A DNA stretch of 34,378 bases from Candidatus Paceibacter sp. (GTDB lineage: Bacteria; Patescibacteriota; Patescibacteriia; Magasanikbacterales; UBA922). Position 1 is the stretch's first letter, and every line of letters begins with the position of its first letter. The DNA lies in NCBI GenBank assembly GCA_020725175.1, contig DYFM01000014.1:1-34378 (forward strand), given 5' to 3'. Shown here one piece after another: positions 1 through 8,140 of the stretch. Below the pieces are notes generated by a model. It ran no database searches, had not been told where the DNA came from, and was given only the letters and a program-made list of their open reading frames with translations. Made by a program: the position numbers and the translations under genes.

Positions 1-56
1 TACTTGTTACTTGTTACTTGTTACTTGTTACTTGTTACTTGTTACTTGTTACTTGC
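1..56. repeat. 7-bp tandem repeat at the rsmE 3' end
   Basis: About eight copies of the unit TTACTTG run from the window edge to about position 56. On the minus strand they supply the last codons of rsmE (Ser-Asn-Lys-stop reads AGTAACAAGTAA), so the stop codon lies inside the array. The array may continue beyond the window. Confidence 0.95.
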
Positions 57-746
57 CAACTCATACACCCCAACAATCGCCGCCGTCTCGGCTCGAAGTA
101 CCAATGACCCAAAACTCACTGTTCTACATCCTTTTTCCTTTGCAAGCATCCGCTCCTCGTCTGTCCAACCACCCTCCGGACCAATAAACAGAGCAATAGA
201 ATCCAAATGTTCTTTTAGAGCTGAACCCATGGGCTCTCCCCCCATATCACAAAACAAACGCACCGTACAAGCGTTCGCCTGCTCAAACGCTTCTTTGAGA
301 GACACAACCGGCTCAACAGAGGGAACGGTGCCGCGCCCACATTGTTCAGCTGCTTCACGAACAATAGATTGTAAACGATCGATACGAACACTTTTTTTGA
401 TAGTCCGGGCAGAGACCACCGGAACAATCGTCATGACACCAAGCTCAGTAGCTTTTTCTACCACAAGATCCACATGATCATGTTTGATAATTGAAAGATA
501 CAACACAATTTTTCGCTGTAAGACGTGTGGCGCCTGATATCGCTCCAACACCTCAACCACCACCTCTTTTTTCGTAATGGTCGTTATTCGTACCCGTGCC
601 TCTTGATTATTTCCGTCACACAACAATAATTCATCACCAACATTCATTCGAAATACCCGTGATAGCTGATGACGTAACGATGAATCAACAAGAGAAATCT
701 GTATAGCAGTGAGATCTATGGGTCGAATAAATCGATGTAGACGCAT
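42..746 (-). CDS. rsmE: 16S rRNA (uracil-1498-N3)-methyltransferase RsmE
   Basis: RsmE uses S-adenosylmethionine to methylate N3 of U1498 in the decoding region of 16S rRNA. The 234-residue protein has the normal family length. Its C-terminal SPOUT (knotted) domain carries the two hallmark segments: GPEGGW at about residues 189-194 and LRAETA at about 217-222. Both form the knot that binds the cofactor. The N-terminal part (about residues 1-75, with LCDGNNQEARVRI) fits the PUA-like RNA-binding domain. The gene starts 15 nt after the stop of the PsiE-like gene on the same strand, so the two are probably cotranscribed. No Shine-Dalgarno site precedes the ATG. Its last codons and stop lie in a 7-bp tandem repeat, so the C-terminus may vary between strains. 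Confidence 0.95.
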   Translation of the reverse strand: MRLHRFIRPIDLTAIQISLVDSSLRHQLSRVFRMNVGDELLLCDGNNQEARVRITTITKKEVVVEVLERYQAPHVLQRKIVLYLSIIKHDHVDLVVEKATELGVMTIVPVVSARTIKKSVRIDRLQSIVREAAEQCGRGTVPSVEPVVSLKEAFEQANACTVRLFCDMGGEPMGSALKEHLDSIALFIGPEGGWTDEERMLAKEKGCRTVSFGSLVLRAETAAIVGVYELASNK

Positions 747-761
747 ACAACACCATTCACT

Positions 762-1226
762 TTAAAAACAATCCTCTGCCAACTGACGACGATGGGTTTC
801 TACATAATACACTACTGCCAGTGCCAATAGAACAACCGCAAAGGCAATCCCCGTTCCCCAATTGACTACCGTATCAAAAACAAAAATAACTTCCCGAATA
901 ATAGAAGTAATACCAATTCCAAGAATTAAGTTGAGACTGATGTGTCGTGTGAGAAGATAGTACTTTAATATGATGACAAATTCCATGAGGATCAAAATAA
1001 ACAAGCCGTTTTTTATAGCAGTTTTCGTATCACTCGACAATAAATCCCCTGCCATCCCAACGAGCTCTCTCACCATGGACCACCCTAACAAAATGATAAA
1101 AACAATAATAACCCCAATAATAAACCAATCAATAATTTGCTCTACCGGTGCAATAAATGGATATTGTTTGCTTCGAGGAACAACCGGTTGATTGTCATCT
1201 GATGAGGAAGAAAAGCTCTCTTTCAT
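762..1226 (-). CDS. PsiE-like small integral membrane protein
   Basis: The protein (about 154 residues) has a polar N-terminus followed by four hydrophobic segments that are probably membrane helices. The central pattern, an acidic residue in LILMEFVIILKYYL and then LGIGITSIIREVIFVFD, resembles the PsiE family (phosphate-starvation-inducible E), whose molecular function is unknown. I chose the ATG at 1226 over an upstream start at 1301 because the first 25 residues of the longer form look non-protein-like and the polar stretch MKESFSSSSDD is a typical cytoplasmic start. It lies just upstream of rsmE on the same strand. Family assignment is by pattern recognition only. Confidence 0.65.
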   Translation of the reverse strand: MKESFSSSSDDNQPVVPRSKQYPFIAPVEQIIDWFIIGVIIVFIILLGWSMVRELVGMAGDLLSSDTKTAIKNGLFILILMEFVIILKYYLLTRHISLNLILGIGITSIIREVIFVFDTVVNWGTGIAFAVVLLALAVVYYVETHRRQLAEDCF

Positions 1227-1328
1227 AACGCAATGGTAAATAATAACACCACTATCATACGGAAAAAACCGCCGAACGTCAATACAACCACCTATACACA
1301 TTACTCACTTTTCGATCTTTCACGAACT

Positions 1329-1337
1329 TGTTATACT
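1329..1337 (+). promoter_or_regulatory. Extended -10 promoter for the DUF1761 gene
   Basis: TGTTATACT is an extended -10 element (TG, one base, TATACT) 28 nt before the ATG at 1366. No clear -35 box is seen. Inferred from consensus only. Confidence 0.5.
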
Positions 1338-1365
1338 ATCTGTATTATGTTGTAAATATCTTTTT

Positions 1366-1797
1366 ATGGAAATAAACATTCTTGCTGTACTTGTTGCGGC
1401 GATTATTGCAAATATTCTCGGTGGTATCTGGTACTCTCCACGAGTTTTTGGTACAACCTGGATGAAACTCTTAGGATGGGATCCGCACAACCAGGCACAA
1501 ATGGCCCAGATGAAAAAAAACGCCGGTAAGTCATACACTATTAATGCTTTTGCAAGTATTGTACTGGCATATGTCTTGGCGCACTTTATCATCACATCAA
1601 GAAGTGCTGCCCCAGACACTTCACCGCTTTTCATAGGAATAGAAACAGCTGTCTGGTCATGGCTCGGCTTTGTAGTTCCGGTTTCTCTTGGTTCTGTTCT
1701 TTGGGAAGGAAAACCGTGGAAACTATTTTTCTTAAATACCATGTACTACCTGGTTTCTCTCGTTAGTATGGGTCTCATACTAGGAATCTGGCAATAA
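1366..1797 (+). CDS. DUF1761 family membrane protein
   Basis: The 143-residue protein has four predicted membrane helices. The first contains the DUF1761 signature region: small residues, then GGIWYSPRVFGTTWMKLLG at about residues 19-37. A WSWLGFVVP segment and the C-terminal helix ending in GIWQ complete the usual family layout. The function of DUF1761 is unknown. The gene stands alone between a divergent PsiE-like gene and a dispersed repeat, and has its own extended -10 promoter. Length and topology match the family and nothing is missing. Confidence 0.8.
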   Translation: MEINILAVLVAAIIANILGGIWYSPRVFGTTWMKLLGWDPHNQAQMAQMKKNAGKSYTINAFASIVLAYVLAHFIITSRSAAPDTSPLFIGIETAVWSWLGFVVPVSLGSVLWEGKPWKLFFLNTMYYLVSLVSMGLILGIWQ

Positions 1798-1802
1798 TTT
1801 CT

Positions 1803-1946
1803 TAATGAATGTCCCCCAGCACGTGTCCGCCTGGGGTGGAAGCTGACGTGGTATCGCTATAGGTAGTTTTTCCCGATCAAATCGAGAGAGAATAAAATCC
1901 TCGTCCTCCTTGCTTTGCACGCCTCGGGCTGTGGGCGGATTCAAGT
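1803..1946. repeat. Dispersed repeat, copy A
   Basis: It begins AATGAATGTCCCC just after the DUF1761 stop and ends near TGTGGGCGGATT. Most of it recurs with few changes at about 30299-30463, including GTCCGCCTGGGGTGGAAGC and GTATCGCTATAGGTAG. A degraded part recurs near 23726-23800. It has no long reading frame and no transposase. It is GC-richer than its surroundings. Confidence 0.85.
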
Positions 1947-1977
1947 TAATCTTTTTTTACCTATTAACTATATTTCT

Positions 1978-2082
1978 ATGCAAGAATGTACCTCATGCGC
2001 TATCGAAGTAGAGGAAAGCGAACTTTGCGAACAGTGCGGAAGTTGTGGCTTATGTAGCTGTGGATGTGAAGAAGAGATGTAG
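1978..2082 (+). CDS. 34-residue cysteine-rich mini-protein (putative)
   Basis: This short ATG-to-TAG frame encodes 34 residues, eight of them cysteine (positions 4, 7, 17, 20, 23, 26, 28 and 30). They form CxxC pairs and end in CGSCGLCSCGC. Seven glutamates make it acidic. The pattern suggests a zinc-ribbon-like or metallothionein-like metal-binding peptide, but I recognise no family. No Shine-Dalgarno site precedes it. It lies between the dispersed repeat and the PH-domain gene, close to the copper region. It could be a chance frame, but regularly spaced CxxC pairs in so short a frame argue against that. Confidence 0.5.
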   Translation: MQECTSCAIEVEESELCEQCGSCGLCSCGCEEEM

Positions 2083-2188
2083 CTATGGTCATATTGACAT
2101 ACACTGTATTATCCTCAGTCAAAATAGGTTTGTATTCAGTCTAGACAAAGAATAAAAAGAAGAATACAGTACCTATAGAGGTGATACT

Positions 2189-2722
2189 ATGCCAAATGAT
2201 ATTCACACCCACATTTATCACCACGTGCGCGAGAGTGTTTCTTTGCTTGTCTTACGAATTTTTGTTCCGCTTGTTCTTTTGGAAACCGGATATCTACTCC
2301 TCATCATTATTCTCTGGTCTAGCCAAATAAACACAACATTGTTTTTAGCACCTTATATCTCCACTACATCCAGCTACACCATTCTTTTGGCAGCACAGAT
2401 CATCATTACTATTTTTCTTCTCTATCTTCTCACCAAACATGTTATCAGTTGGGCAATGACCGAATACTATCTCACTGAACACGAACTTATTATCCTACAC
2501 GGAACTATACGGCAACACCAAGATATATTTGATCTCTCACATACTCGCACCATTAAGTTGCATCAATCATGGTTTGGAAAATTATTCAACTACGGAACCA
2601 TTGAGGTAACACTCGCCGGCTCCGGATATCATGAAACAGCACTCTTGAAAGGAATCGTCGATCCAAAGCTTTATGAAAACACTCTTCGACAACACATTGC
2701 AAGACGAGAAGAGAAAAAATGA
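2189..2722 (+). CDS. Membrane-anchored bacterial PH-domain protein
   Basis: The 177-residue protein has two N-terminal membrane helices (about residues 25-47 and 58-83) followed by a soluble domain (about 90-170). The start of that domain, AMTEYYLTEHELIILHG, and the segment FGKLFNYGTIEVTLAG fit the bacterial PH-like domain formerly called DUF304 (YdbS/YdbT type). The role of such proteins is poorly known; they are membrane-associated. It has one of the few clear Shine-Dalgarno sites in the window, GAGGTGA a few bases before the ATG, which fixes the start. A strong bidirectional terminator follows the stop codon. Confidence 0.8.
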   Translation: MPNDIHTHIYHHVRESVSLLVLRIFVPLVLLETGYLLLIIILWSSQINTTLFLAPYISTTSSYTILLAAQIIITIFLLYLLTKHVISWAMTEYYLTEHELIILHGTIRQHQDIFDLSHTRTIKLHQSWFGKLFNYGTIEVTLAGSGYHETALLKGIVDPKLYENTLRQHIARREEKK

Positions 2723-2757
2723 AAAACAGAGAATCGTGATTCTCTGTTTTATTTTTT
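2722..2757. terminator. Bidirectional intrinsic terminator
   Basis: Arms AAACAGAGAAT and ATTCTCTGTTT flank a CGTG loop at 2724-2749. A-rich sequence precedes and T-rich sequence follows, so it can end both the PH-domain gene (+) and the CARDB gene (-) that converge here. Confidence 0.85.
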
Positions 2758-3676
2758 ACTGTAGTAGTGGGACTGTTTGATGGTTATCAGTTTCATCTAA
2801 CTCAGTCACCGAATCCCAGGTATCAACTTCTACACGCACCCGATCAATTTGTACTCCGGGCGGCAATTGTCGAACACTTACATACGTCTGCTCTTTTCCC
2901 GGCAATGTATCTATTACCCGGCTGTAAGTTTTATTTGTTCCAACCTGATTCCCAAATTTTTCACCAATAGAAACCTTTGGTCCAAAAAGTGATTTTCCAA
3001 TATTTTTTACCGTATACTTTACCTGTACTTCATTTGGATTCTCTGTGAATTGAGTAAGTACATCGGTAACAATTAAATTCGGCATGTTTGCGTCTTGCAA
3101 TATGGTTTTTTTCGAAAATACATAGTCATAACTTGCCTCATTATCATGTTCATTTGACTCAGGCACTTCTCCGCTCGGATCCAACTTAAAAAATATCGTC
3201 TGTGGTTCATCAAATAAAACAAATGGTAAAGAAAAATGAAATTCATACGACTCTCCCGGCACTATTTTTTTCAACGGAATATTTGATGTTTTCCACTCTT
3301 CATTCACATCTTTCCATCTCACTTGTAATGTAACCGGAACAGTAGATAGTGATGGAGCAACCTCCGGATTATCAGTATTTGCAACCGGAATTTTTAGAAG
3401 AACATCTTTATCTTCTGTTATTTCGCTCGTTATTTCTCCATTAAAATATAGATTTGGTAAACTACTCGCGCGCACTTCTCGCTCTGCCACAATAGCGGGC
3501 TGCTCAGTCAGTGGCACAGGACCATTTTTGTTTCCGAAGATAGACTGTTTATTGAGCTGTATCCCGGCAGCAGCGGCGGCCATAGCAGATACCCCCAAAA
3601 AAGCAGTGGCCAGTGCCATTTTTGTGGATGAGACGGTTTTAGTAGCAACCCGTGAAGCAGAAGGCATAAACTTCAT
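2756..3676 (-). CDS. CARDB-type surface protein (first of three with a shared N-terminus)
   Basis: The 306-residue protein starts with a polar segment and one hydrophobic Ala-rich helix (about residues 15-40) that contains SSTKMALATAFLGV. The same helix starts the two larger paralogues at 10.5-13.3 kb. The rest looks like two beta-sandwich domains of the CARDB type, about residues 70-185 and 195-306. Typical marks are GES.EFHFSLP and then a Glu/Asp-Asn turn such as VPESNEHDNEASY and VTELDETDNHQTV. It is probably exported or anchored by the N-terminal helix. Nothing catalytic is visible. It lacks the Cys-rich middle and the long C-terminal region of its paralogues. Function unknown; a structural or adhesive role is a guess. 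Confidence 0.7.
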   Translation of the reverse strand: MKFMPSASRVATKTVSSTKMALATAFLGVSAMAAAAAGIQLNKQSIFGNKNGPVPLTEQPAIVAEREVRASSLPNLYFNGEITSEITEDKDVLLKIPVANTDNPEVAPSLSTVPVTLQVRWKDVNEEWKTSNIPLKKIVPGESYEFHFSLPFVLFDEPQTIFFKLDPSGEVPESNEHDNEASYDYVFSKKTILQDANMPNLIVTDVLTQFTENPNEVQVKYTVKNIGKSLFGPKVSIGEKFGNQVGTNKTYSRVIDTLPGKEQTYVSVRQLPPGVQIDRVRVEVDTWDSVTELDETDNHQTVPLLQ

Positions 3677-3907
3677 TGATTAAAAGTAATGACTATAGTA
3701 TACAGCAAATATGCTTCAGACGCAAAAGAAGAAGGAAATACCCTCTTCTTTTAAACGTACAACATCATACCACTACAACCGCTTCCGTTTGATTCGCAAA
3801 CTATTCATCACCACACTAACATGTGAAAATACATCGTTCGAAAAGAGAATGTACAGACTGAACAGGTACTATATCAACAGCATAAAAAAGATGTATTCCC
3901 ACAACAC

Positions 3908-3936
3908 TTGACAAAATAAAGTAAGTATTCTATATT
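3908..3936 (+). promoter_or_regulatory. Sigma-70-type promoter of csoR-copZ-copA
   Basis: A perfect -35 box TTGACA (3908-3913), a 17-bp spacer and the -10 box TATATT (3931-3936). Transcription should start near 3943, inside the palindrome described next. Confidence 0.85.
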
Positions 3937-3940
3937 GTCT

Positions 3941-3965
3941 ATACCTACACCTATGGTATAGGTAT
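3941..3965. promoter_or_regulatory. Putative CsoR operator
   Basis: A 25-bp imperfect palindrome with outer arms ATACCTA and TAGGTAT and a CTATGG centre. It starts 4 bp downstream of the -10 box and covers the expected start site. CsoR operators are palindromes of this general kind, placed over the promoters of csoR-copA operons. The position and the csoR gene 20 bp downstream support autoregulation that copper relieves. Confidence 0.75.
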
Positions 3966-3984
3966 TACTAAATAATATACTTCT

Positions 3985-4260
3985 ATGCTCAAACCATACC
4001 ACGACAAAGTAAGCCTAAACCTCAAAAAAACTCTTGGCCAAGTCCAACGGATCCAAAAAATGGTCGACGAAGAAAAATACTGTATCGATATTGCCCAGCA
4101 AGTAAATGCCGCCATCGGCATGTTGAAGCAAGTTAATACCTATATATTGGAAAGTCACCTCCTCTGCTGTGGAACCGATAAACTAAACTCCAAAGATGAA
4201 CAAATTAAAGCTGCATTTGCCAAAGAGCTGGTGCAAGCCTTTAGTATTAAAAATAAATAA
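3985..4260 (+). CDS. csoR: Copper-sensing repressor, CsoR/DUF156 family
   Basis: CsoR proteins are all-helical DNA-binding repressors that release the operator when Cu(I) binds. The 91-residue protein has the usual length. It has the family's Cys-His-Cys ligand set in the right spacing: C33 (in EEKYCIDIAQQV), H58 and C62 (in ESHLLCC). The same three-residue pattern defines the copper sensors within DUF156 and separates them from the RcnR (nickel/cobalt) type. The helix with LGQVQRIQKMV is also typical. It is the first gene of the csoR-copZ-copA unit, behind a strong promoter with a palindrome over the start site, so autorepression is expected. No Shine-Dalgarno site is seen. Confidence 0.92.
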   Translation: MLKPYHDKVSLNLKKTLGQVQRIQKMVDEEKYCIDIAQQVNAAIGMLKQVNTYILESHLLCCGTDKLNSKDEQIKAAFAKELVQAFSIKNK

Positions 4261-4274
4261 CCAACATTTCTGAT

Positions 4275-4481
4275 ATGGAACATAAAAATTTTACTATCAC
4301 AAACATCACTTGCGATGCTTGTATAAAGCTTTCTACCATGGCATTAAAATCATTACCAGGTGTTAGTAGTGTAACAATAGAGCAAAATGGCAAAGGATCA
4401 ATCACCTCTTCCACACCTATTTCTAACGAGATGATTGAGCAAGTGCTTGTTGAAGTAAAAAAACAAGTTGCCTTTAACTAA
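4275..4481 (+). CDS. Small HMA-domain copper chaperone, CopZ-like
   Basis: The 68-residue protein is a single heavy-metal-associated (HMA) domain. Its metal loop is ITCDACIKL, with the CxxC pair at C13 and C16, and it has the usual beta-alpha-beta spacing ([16 protein letters not shown]). Such proteins carry Cu(I) in the cytoplasm to the P-type ATPase. The first loop has ITCDAC where most copper chaperones have the M-x-C-x-x-C form. The gene lies 14 nt after csoR and 8 nt before copA, so it belongs to the same transcript. CopZ-like is a role inferred from context; specificity is not proven. Confidence 0.85.
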   Translation: MEHKNFTITNITCDACIKLSTMALKSLPGVSSVTIEQNGKGSITSSTPISNEMIEQVLVEVKKQVAFN

Positions 4482-4489
4482 CCAATACT

Positions 4490-7477
4490 ATGACCAATAA
4501 AATCTACCTCAAAATCCAGGGCATGCATTGTGAGTCCTGTGAAAAATTGATCGGATCAGAACTTGAAGAAATACCGGGTGTAGCAGATATTTCTATCAAC
4601 TCTAAAACCGGTGATGGAACACTTACCATGTCTAATGAGAATAGCGATGAGACAATTCTAGAAGCCGTAAAACGAGCCGGATATAGTGCAGAAATAGTAA
4701 AGAAAGAAACTAACACCAAAGAAGAAACGACCTCCGGAAAAGAGGCCGAGATTGAAATAACTAAAAAATCAGTTTCCAACAACTCTCCAGTAAAAATTAC
4801 GCTAGAATCTACGGTTGAGGCTGAGGGTAATTTTTCTGTATCCGACAACAAAGAACCAATTTTTTCTGGAAAAATGACCCAAAAAAAGAAAGGTGAAATA
4901 GAGATCCCGGAAGGAAATAATGATGTTGAGAAAGTAATAGACCAAATGGTTCGCTCAGCAAAATTTACAGCGTTATTTGGTGCAAATTTACCCACCAAAG
5001 ATAACTCCCAAATTGAAAGCTCCAACCTTATCTCATCAACAGAATCAAAACCACCTAAGGCATCTAATACAGGTGAACAAATAGCTGACCTAACACTGAG
5101 TGGAATGCATTGTGCATCCTGTGCCGGTATTATTGAAAAAAATGTCAAGAAAATACCGGGAATAAAAACTGCTTCCGTTAATTTTGCTGCCCAGAAAGCA
5201 AAAGTAGTTTTTGACGGATCGCAAACAAATCAAGAGCAGATAATTAAAGCGATCAATAAAGCCGGGTACGGAGCCGAACCGAGTGATAACAAAGACCCTG
5301 ATGCCGATAAAAATAGAAGAGAAAAAGAAATCAAAGGATACTTCAAAAAGTTTCTTTGGAGTATCGGCCTAAGTTCACCGATGCTTTACTTCATGTTCTT
5401 TGATTTCTTTTCCTGGTGGCCAGGCGCAAGTTTAATCCCGTATGTTGGAATAATATCATTAATTTTAACAATTCCGGTTCAATTTATCATCGGTGCCGGA
5501 TTTTATAAAGGCATGTGGAGTGGTCTTCGCATGCGTGTGTTTAACATGGATAGTTTGATAGCGATTGGAACCACCACCGCCTTTTTATATAGTCTCGTGC
5601 AGTACCTGATGTACGTTGCCAACAATAATAGCTTGATAGGGTTAAATGGTGGAAAAATTCATGATTTGTATTTTGAAACCGCCGCCTTTTTAATTACCTT
5701 TGTCATTCTTGGAAAGTGGTTGGAAGCAAAAGCCAAGGGTCGCACATCGGACGCGATCAAGAAATTGGTAGGGTTGCAACCAAAAACCGCTCGTTTGGTA
5801 AAAGATGGCATAACCAAAGATATTCCGATTGAAGAAGTTGTTTCCGGCGATATTATTATGGTACGTCCAGGAGAAAAAATTCCGGTTGACGGTGTTATCG
5901 TAAAAGGAGAATCTTCGGTAGACGAATCAATGTTGACCGGAGAAAGCATTCCAGCGGAAAAACATGTGGGAGACTCTGTCATTGGAGCAACCATAAATAA
6001 ACATGGCAGTTTTGAATTTAAAGCCACCAAAGTAGGCAGTGAAACAGCTCTATCACAGATCATTCGCTTGATTGAAGACGCGCAAAATTCCAAAGCACCG
6101 ATTCAAGCCTTTGCTGATCGTATATCTTCTTGGTTTGTTCCGGCAGTACTAGTGATTGCCAGTCTTACTTTTGTTGTCTGGTTTTTTGTACTAGGCGCAA
6201 GCTTAGCATTTAGTTTGATGGCCTTTACTTCAGTGATTGTTATCGCCTGCCCCTGTGCGCTCGGCCTGGCTACACCGACAGCGATCATGGTTGGGACCGG
6301 AAAAGGCGCTGAGCACGGAGTATTGATTAAAGGTGGAGAACCTCTCCAAGCTGCTACCGGACTAAACGCAGTTGTGTTTGATAAAACAGGTACTCTCACT
6401 AAAGGTAAACCAGAACTCACTGACGTTGTTCCTTTTGGGGCATACGATGAAGAAGAAGTCATTCGGATTGCTGCAAGTCTAGAAAAAAGTTCAGAACATC
6501 CTCTAGCCGAAGCAATAGTACAGTATGCTGAAGAAGAGGATATTGCCATGGTTGATGTTTCCGGTTTTCAAGCCATTCCAGGACACGGCGTAAAAGGTTT
6601 GGTTGACGAACAAGAATACTTCATTGGAAATAGAAAGTTAATGTCCACTCTCAATATTTCTGCTGAAAAAGTAGAACGAAAGTTACGAAAACTTGAAGAA
6701 GCCGGAAAAACCGCCATGCTCGTTGCCTCAACCACCGAAATAATCGGTATAGTGGCGGTAGCTGATACGATCAAAGAATCTACCCAGGCAGCTATTCAAC
6801 AACTTCAGAAACGAGGTCTTACGATCTACATGATTACCGGCGATAATCGACGCACGGCTGAAGCGATTGCCAAACAAGCCGGCATTACCAACGTATTAGC
6901 GGAAGTACTACCGGAAGACAAAGCCAATGAAATTAAAAAATTGCAAGATACCGGTCTCAAAGTGGCTATGGTTGGAGATGGAATAAATGATGCTCCCGCT
7001 CTCGCACAAGCTGATCTAGGAATTGCCATGGGGAGCGGAACGGATGTTGCTATGGAAGCCGGTGGAATTGTTATTATCAAAAATGATTTGCGTGACGTAG
7101 AAACGGCTCTCGACCTGTCAAAAGAAAGTATGAGCAAAATTAAACAAAACATGTTTTTTGCTCTTATGTATAATGTAGTTGGTATTCCGATTGCGGCACG
7201 TGTTTTTGCCGGCATTGGTCTCGTACTAAAGCCGGAATTGGCCGGACTAGCGATGGCGATGAGTTCTATTTCAGTAGTAACCAATTCTCTCATGCTGAAA
7301 TACTTCCGTCCCGGCAAACGGAATTACATATCAATAATAGCGCCGTTTGTAATGGCAGCGGTGTTCCTCATCATGTTTATTCAGTTCGGCCGATGGAGTA
7401 GTGCAAACATGACTGAAACAAGTGAGACGCAAAACAGGATGGATGAGGTTGTAGTAAGTGTTGAAAGTGAGATGTAA
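4490..7477 (+). CDS. copA: Cu(I)-exporting P1B-type ATPase CopA
   Basis: This 995-residue inner-membrane pump uses ATP to export Cu(I). It has two N-terminal HMA domains with GMHCESC (C14, C17) and GMHCASC (C208, C211). The membrane metal site CPC is at about 587-589 in [13 protein letters not shown]. The actuator loop has TGES, the phosphorylation motif DKTGT starts at about D631, the P1B mark is SEHPLAEA, and the hinge is GDGINDAP. Eight membrane helices are expected. The two HMA domains are separated by about 125 residues instead of a short linker. The spacer contains a Ser/Glu/Lys-rich stretch and a segment (about residues 112-160) with ordered-looking beta and helix patterns, which I do not recognise. 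It is the last gene of the csoR operon and is followed by a strong terminator. Confidence 0.97.
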   Translation: MTNKIYLKIQGMHCESCEKLIGSELEEIPGVADISINSKTGDGTLTMSNENSDETILEAVKRAGYSAEIVKKETNTKEETTSGKEAEIEITKKSVSNNSPVKITLESTVEAEGNFSVSDNKEPIFSGKMTQKKKGEIEIPEGNNDVEKVIDQMVRSAKFTALFGANLPTKDNSQIESSNLISSTESKPPKASNTGEQIADLTLSGMHCASCAGIIEKNVKKIPGIKTASVNFAAQKAKVVFDGSQTNQEQIIKAINKAGYGAEPSDNKDPDADKNRREKEIKGYFKKFLWSIGLSSPMLYFMFFDFFSWWPGASLIPYVGIISLILTIPVQFIIGAGFYKGMWSGLRMRVFNMDSLIAIGTTTAFLYSLVQYLMYVANNNSLIGLNGGKIHDLYFETAAFLITFVILGKWLEAKAKGRTSDAIKKLVGLQPKTARLVKDGITKDIPIEEVVSGDIIMVRPGEKIPVDGVIVKGESSVDESMLTGESIPAEKHVGDSVIGATINKHGSFEFKATKVGSETALSQIIRLIEDAQNSKAPIQAFADRISSWFVPAVLVIASLTFVVWFFVLGASLAFSLMAFTSVIVIACPCALGLATPTAIMVGTGKGAEHGVLIKGGEPLQAATGLNAVVFDKTGTLTKGKPELTDVVPFGAYDEEEVIRIAASLEKSSEHPLAEAIVQYAEEEDIAMVDVSGFQAIPGHGVKGLVDEQEYFIGNRKLMSTLNISAEKVERKLRKLEEAGKTAMLVASTTEIIGIVAVADTIKESTQAAIQQLQKRGLTIYMITGDNRRTAEAIAKQAGITNVLAEVLPEDKANEIKKLQDTGLKVAMVGDGINDAPALAQADLGIAMGSGTDVAMEAGGIVIIKNDLRDVETALDLSKESMSKIKQNMFFALMYNVVGIPIAARVFAGIGLVLKPELAGLAMAMSSISVVTNSLMLKYFRPGKRNYISIIAPFVMAAVFLIMFIQFGRWSSANMTETSETQNRMDEVVVSVESEM

Positions 7478-7492
7478 AAAGTAAGTAGTATG

Positions 7493-7526
7493 AAAAAATA
7501 GAGACCAATCGGTCTCTATTTTTTAT
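7493..7526. terminator. Bidirectional intrinsic terminator after copA
   Basis: Arms AATAGAGACC and GGTCTCTATT with an AATC loop (7497-7520), preceded by a run of A and followed by a run of T. It serves copA (+) and the converging DoxX gene (-). Confidence 0.9.
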
Positions 7527-7546
7527 TAACGTTTATTAGTTGCCCG

Positions 7547-8023
7547 TTATCCAAAAAACTTTCTTAATCTTGGATACTTCAAACAGACCGGCAATTTGGA
7601 ACACCAATTTTCCAAGCCCATTACTCTTCCAGCTCGAAAGGCCCCGAGCAGTAACAAAGCACTCGCGTATATAACATGCTGATCTACAATAAATGAATTT
7701 GCGTCCGGATGCGGAAATACCAAACGGGGAAAGTAATACAACATCATCAGAATCGCCCCCAAAAAGGAACTCAGCCGTACAAACACACCTAGAATCAAAG
7801 AAACTCCAAGCAACGCCATCCCCCACTGGTTTAATATATCAACCACCGGTAACACAGATCCACTCGCCAACCACTGATAGAACTCCGGAAAAGTTTTGGC
7901 GGACTTCAAAAATCCAGCCGATGTCCAGTTTGGGTTCAGTACTTTTGTAATACCAGAATACAAAAATAACCAGCCGAGAGATATTCTAAGAAGAAACAAA
8001 ACGGTTTTTTGCCAACGGGACAT
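7547..8023 (-). CDS. DoxX family membrane protein
   Basis: The 158-residue protein has four membrane helices. The N-terminal signature is LLRISLGWLFLYSGITKVLNP, typical of DoxX/DoxD proteins, followed by a GVFVRLSSFLGAILMMLYYF helix pair. DoxX proteins are often near thiol, quinone or redox-stress genes, but their exact reaction is mostly unsettled. Here the gene converges on copA and lies downstream of the HMA/SafE/cupredoxin gene on the same strand, separated by 117 bp with two small hairpins. A role in membrane redox balance within the copper region is inference. Confidence 0.85.
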   Translation of the reverse strand: MSRWQKTVLFLLRISLGWLFLYSGITKVLNPNWTSAGFLKSAKTFPEFYQWLASGSVLPVVDILNQWGMALLGVSLILGVFVRLSSFLGAILMMLYYFPRLVFPHPDANSFIVDQHVIYASALLLLGAFRAGRVMGLENWCSKLPVCLKYPRLRKFFG

Positions 8024-8140
8024 AGTGATTATAATTATTCAAGCCTAACCTTCGGCTTGAGACCACAGCGTGAGTTCAATCGAACGCTCAGGTCGAAAGC
8101 AGGGATGAGTTACATTATTTCTAATTTCTCAATTTCCTCC

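Larger units (their letters stand above)
3677..3984. other. Intergenic region before the copper operon
   Basis: About 308 bp. The right end holds the csoR promoter and operator, listed separately. The rest is AT-rich. A 66-codon plus-strand frame at 3711-3911 has no recognisable features, and I do not call it a gene. Confidence 0.6.

Noticed and set aside
1803-1946. Dispersed repeat as an insertion sequence
   Set aside because: Too short, with no reading frame for a transposase and no clear terminal inverted repeats.
3711-3911. 66-codon plus-strand frame before the copper operon
   Set aside because: No recognisable domain, odd Lys/Tyr/Asn-rich composition from AT-rich DNA and no ribosome-binding site. 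Its end overlaps the -35 box of the csoR promoter.
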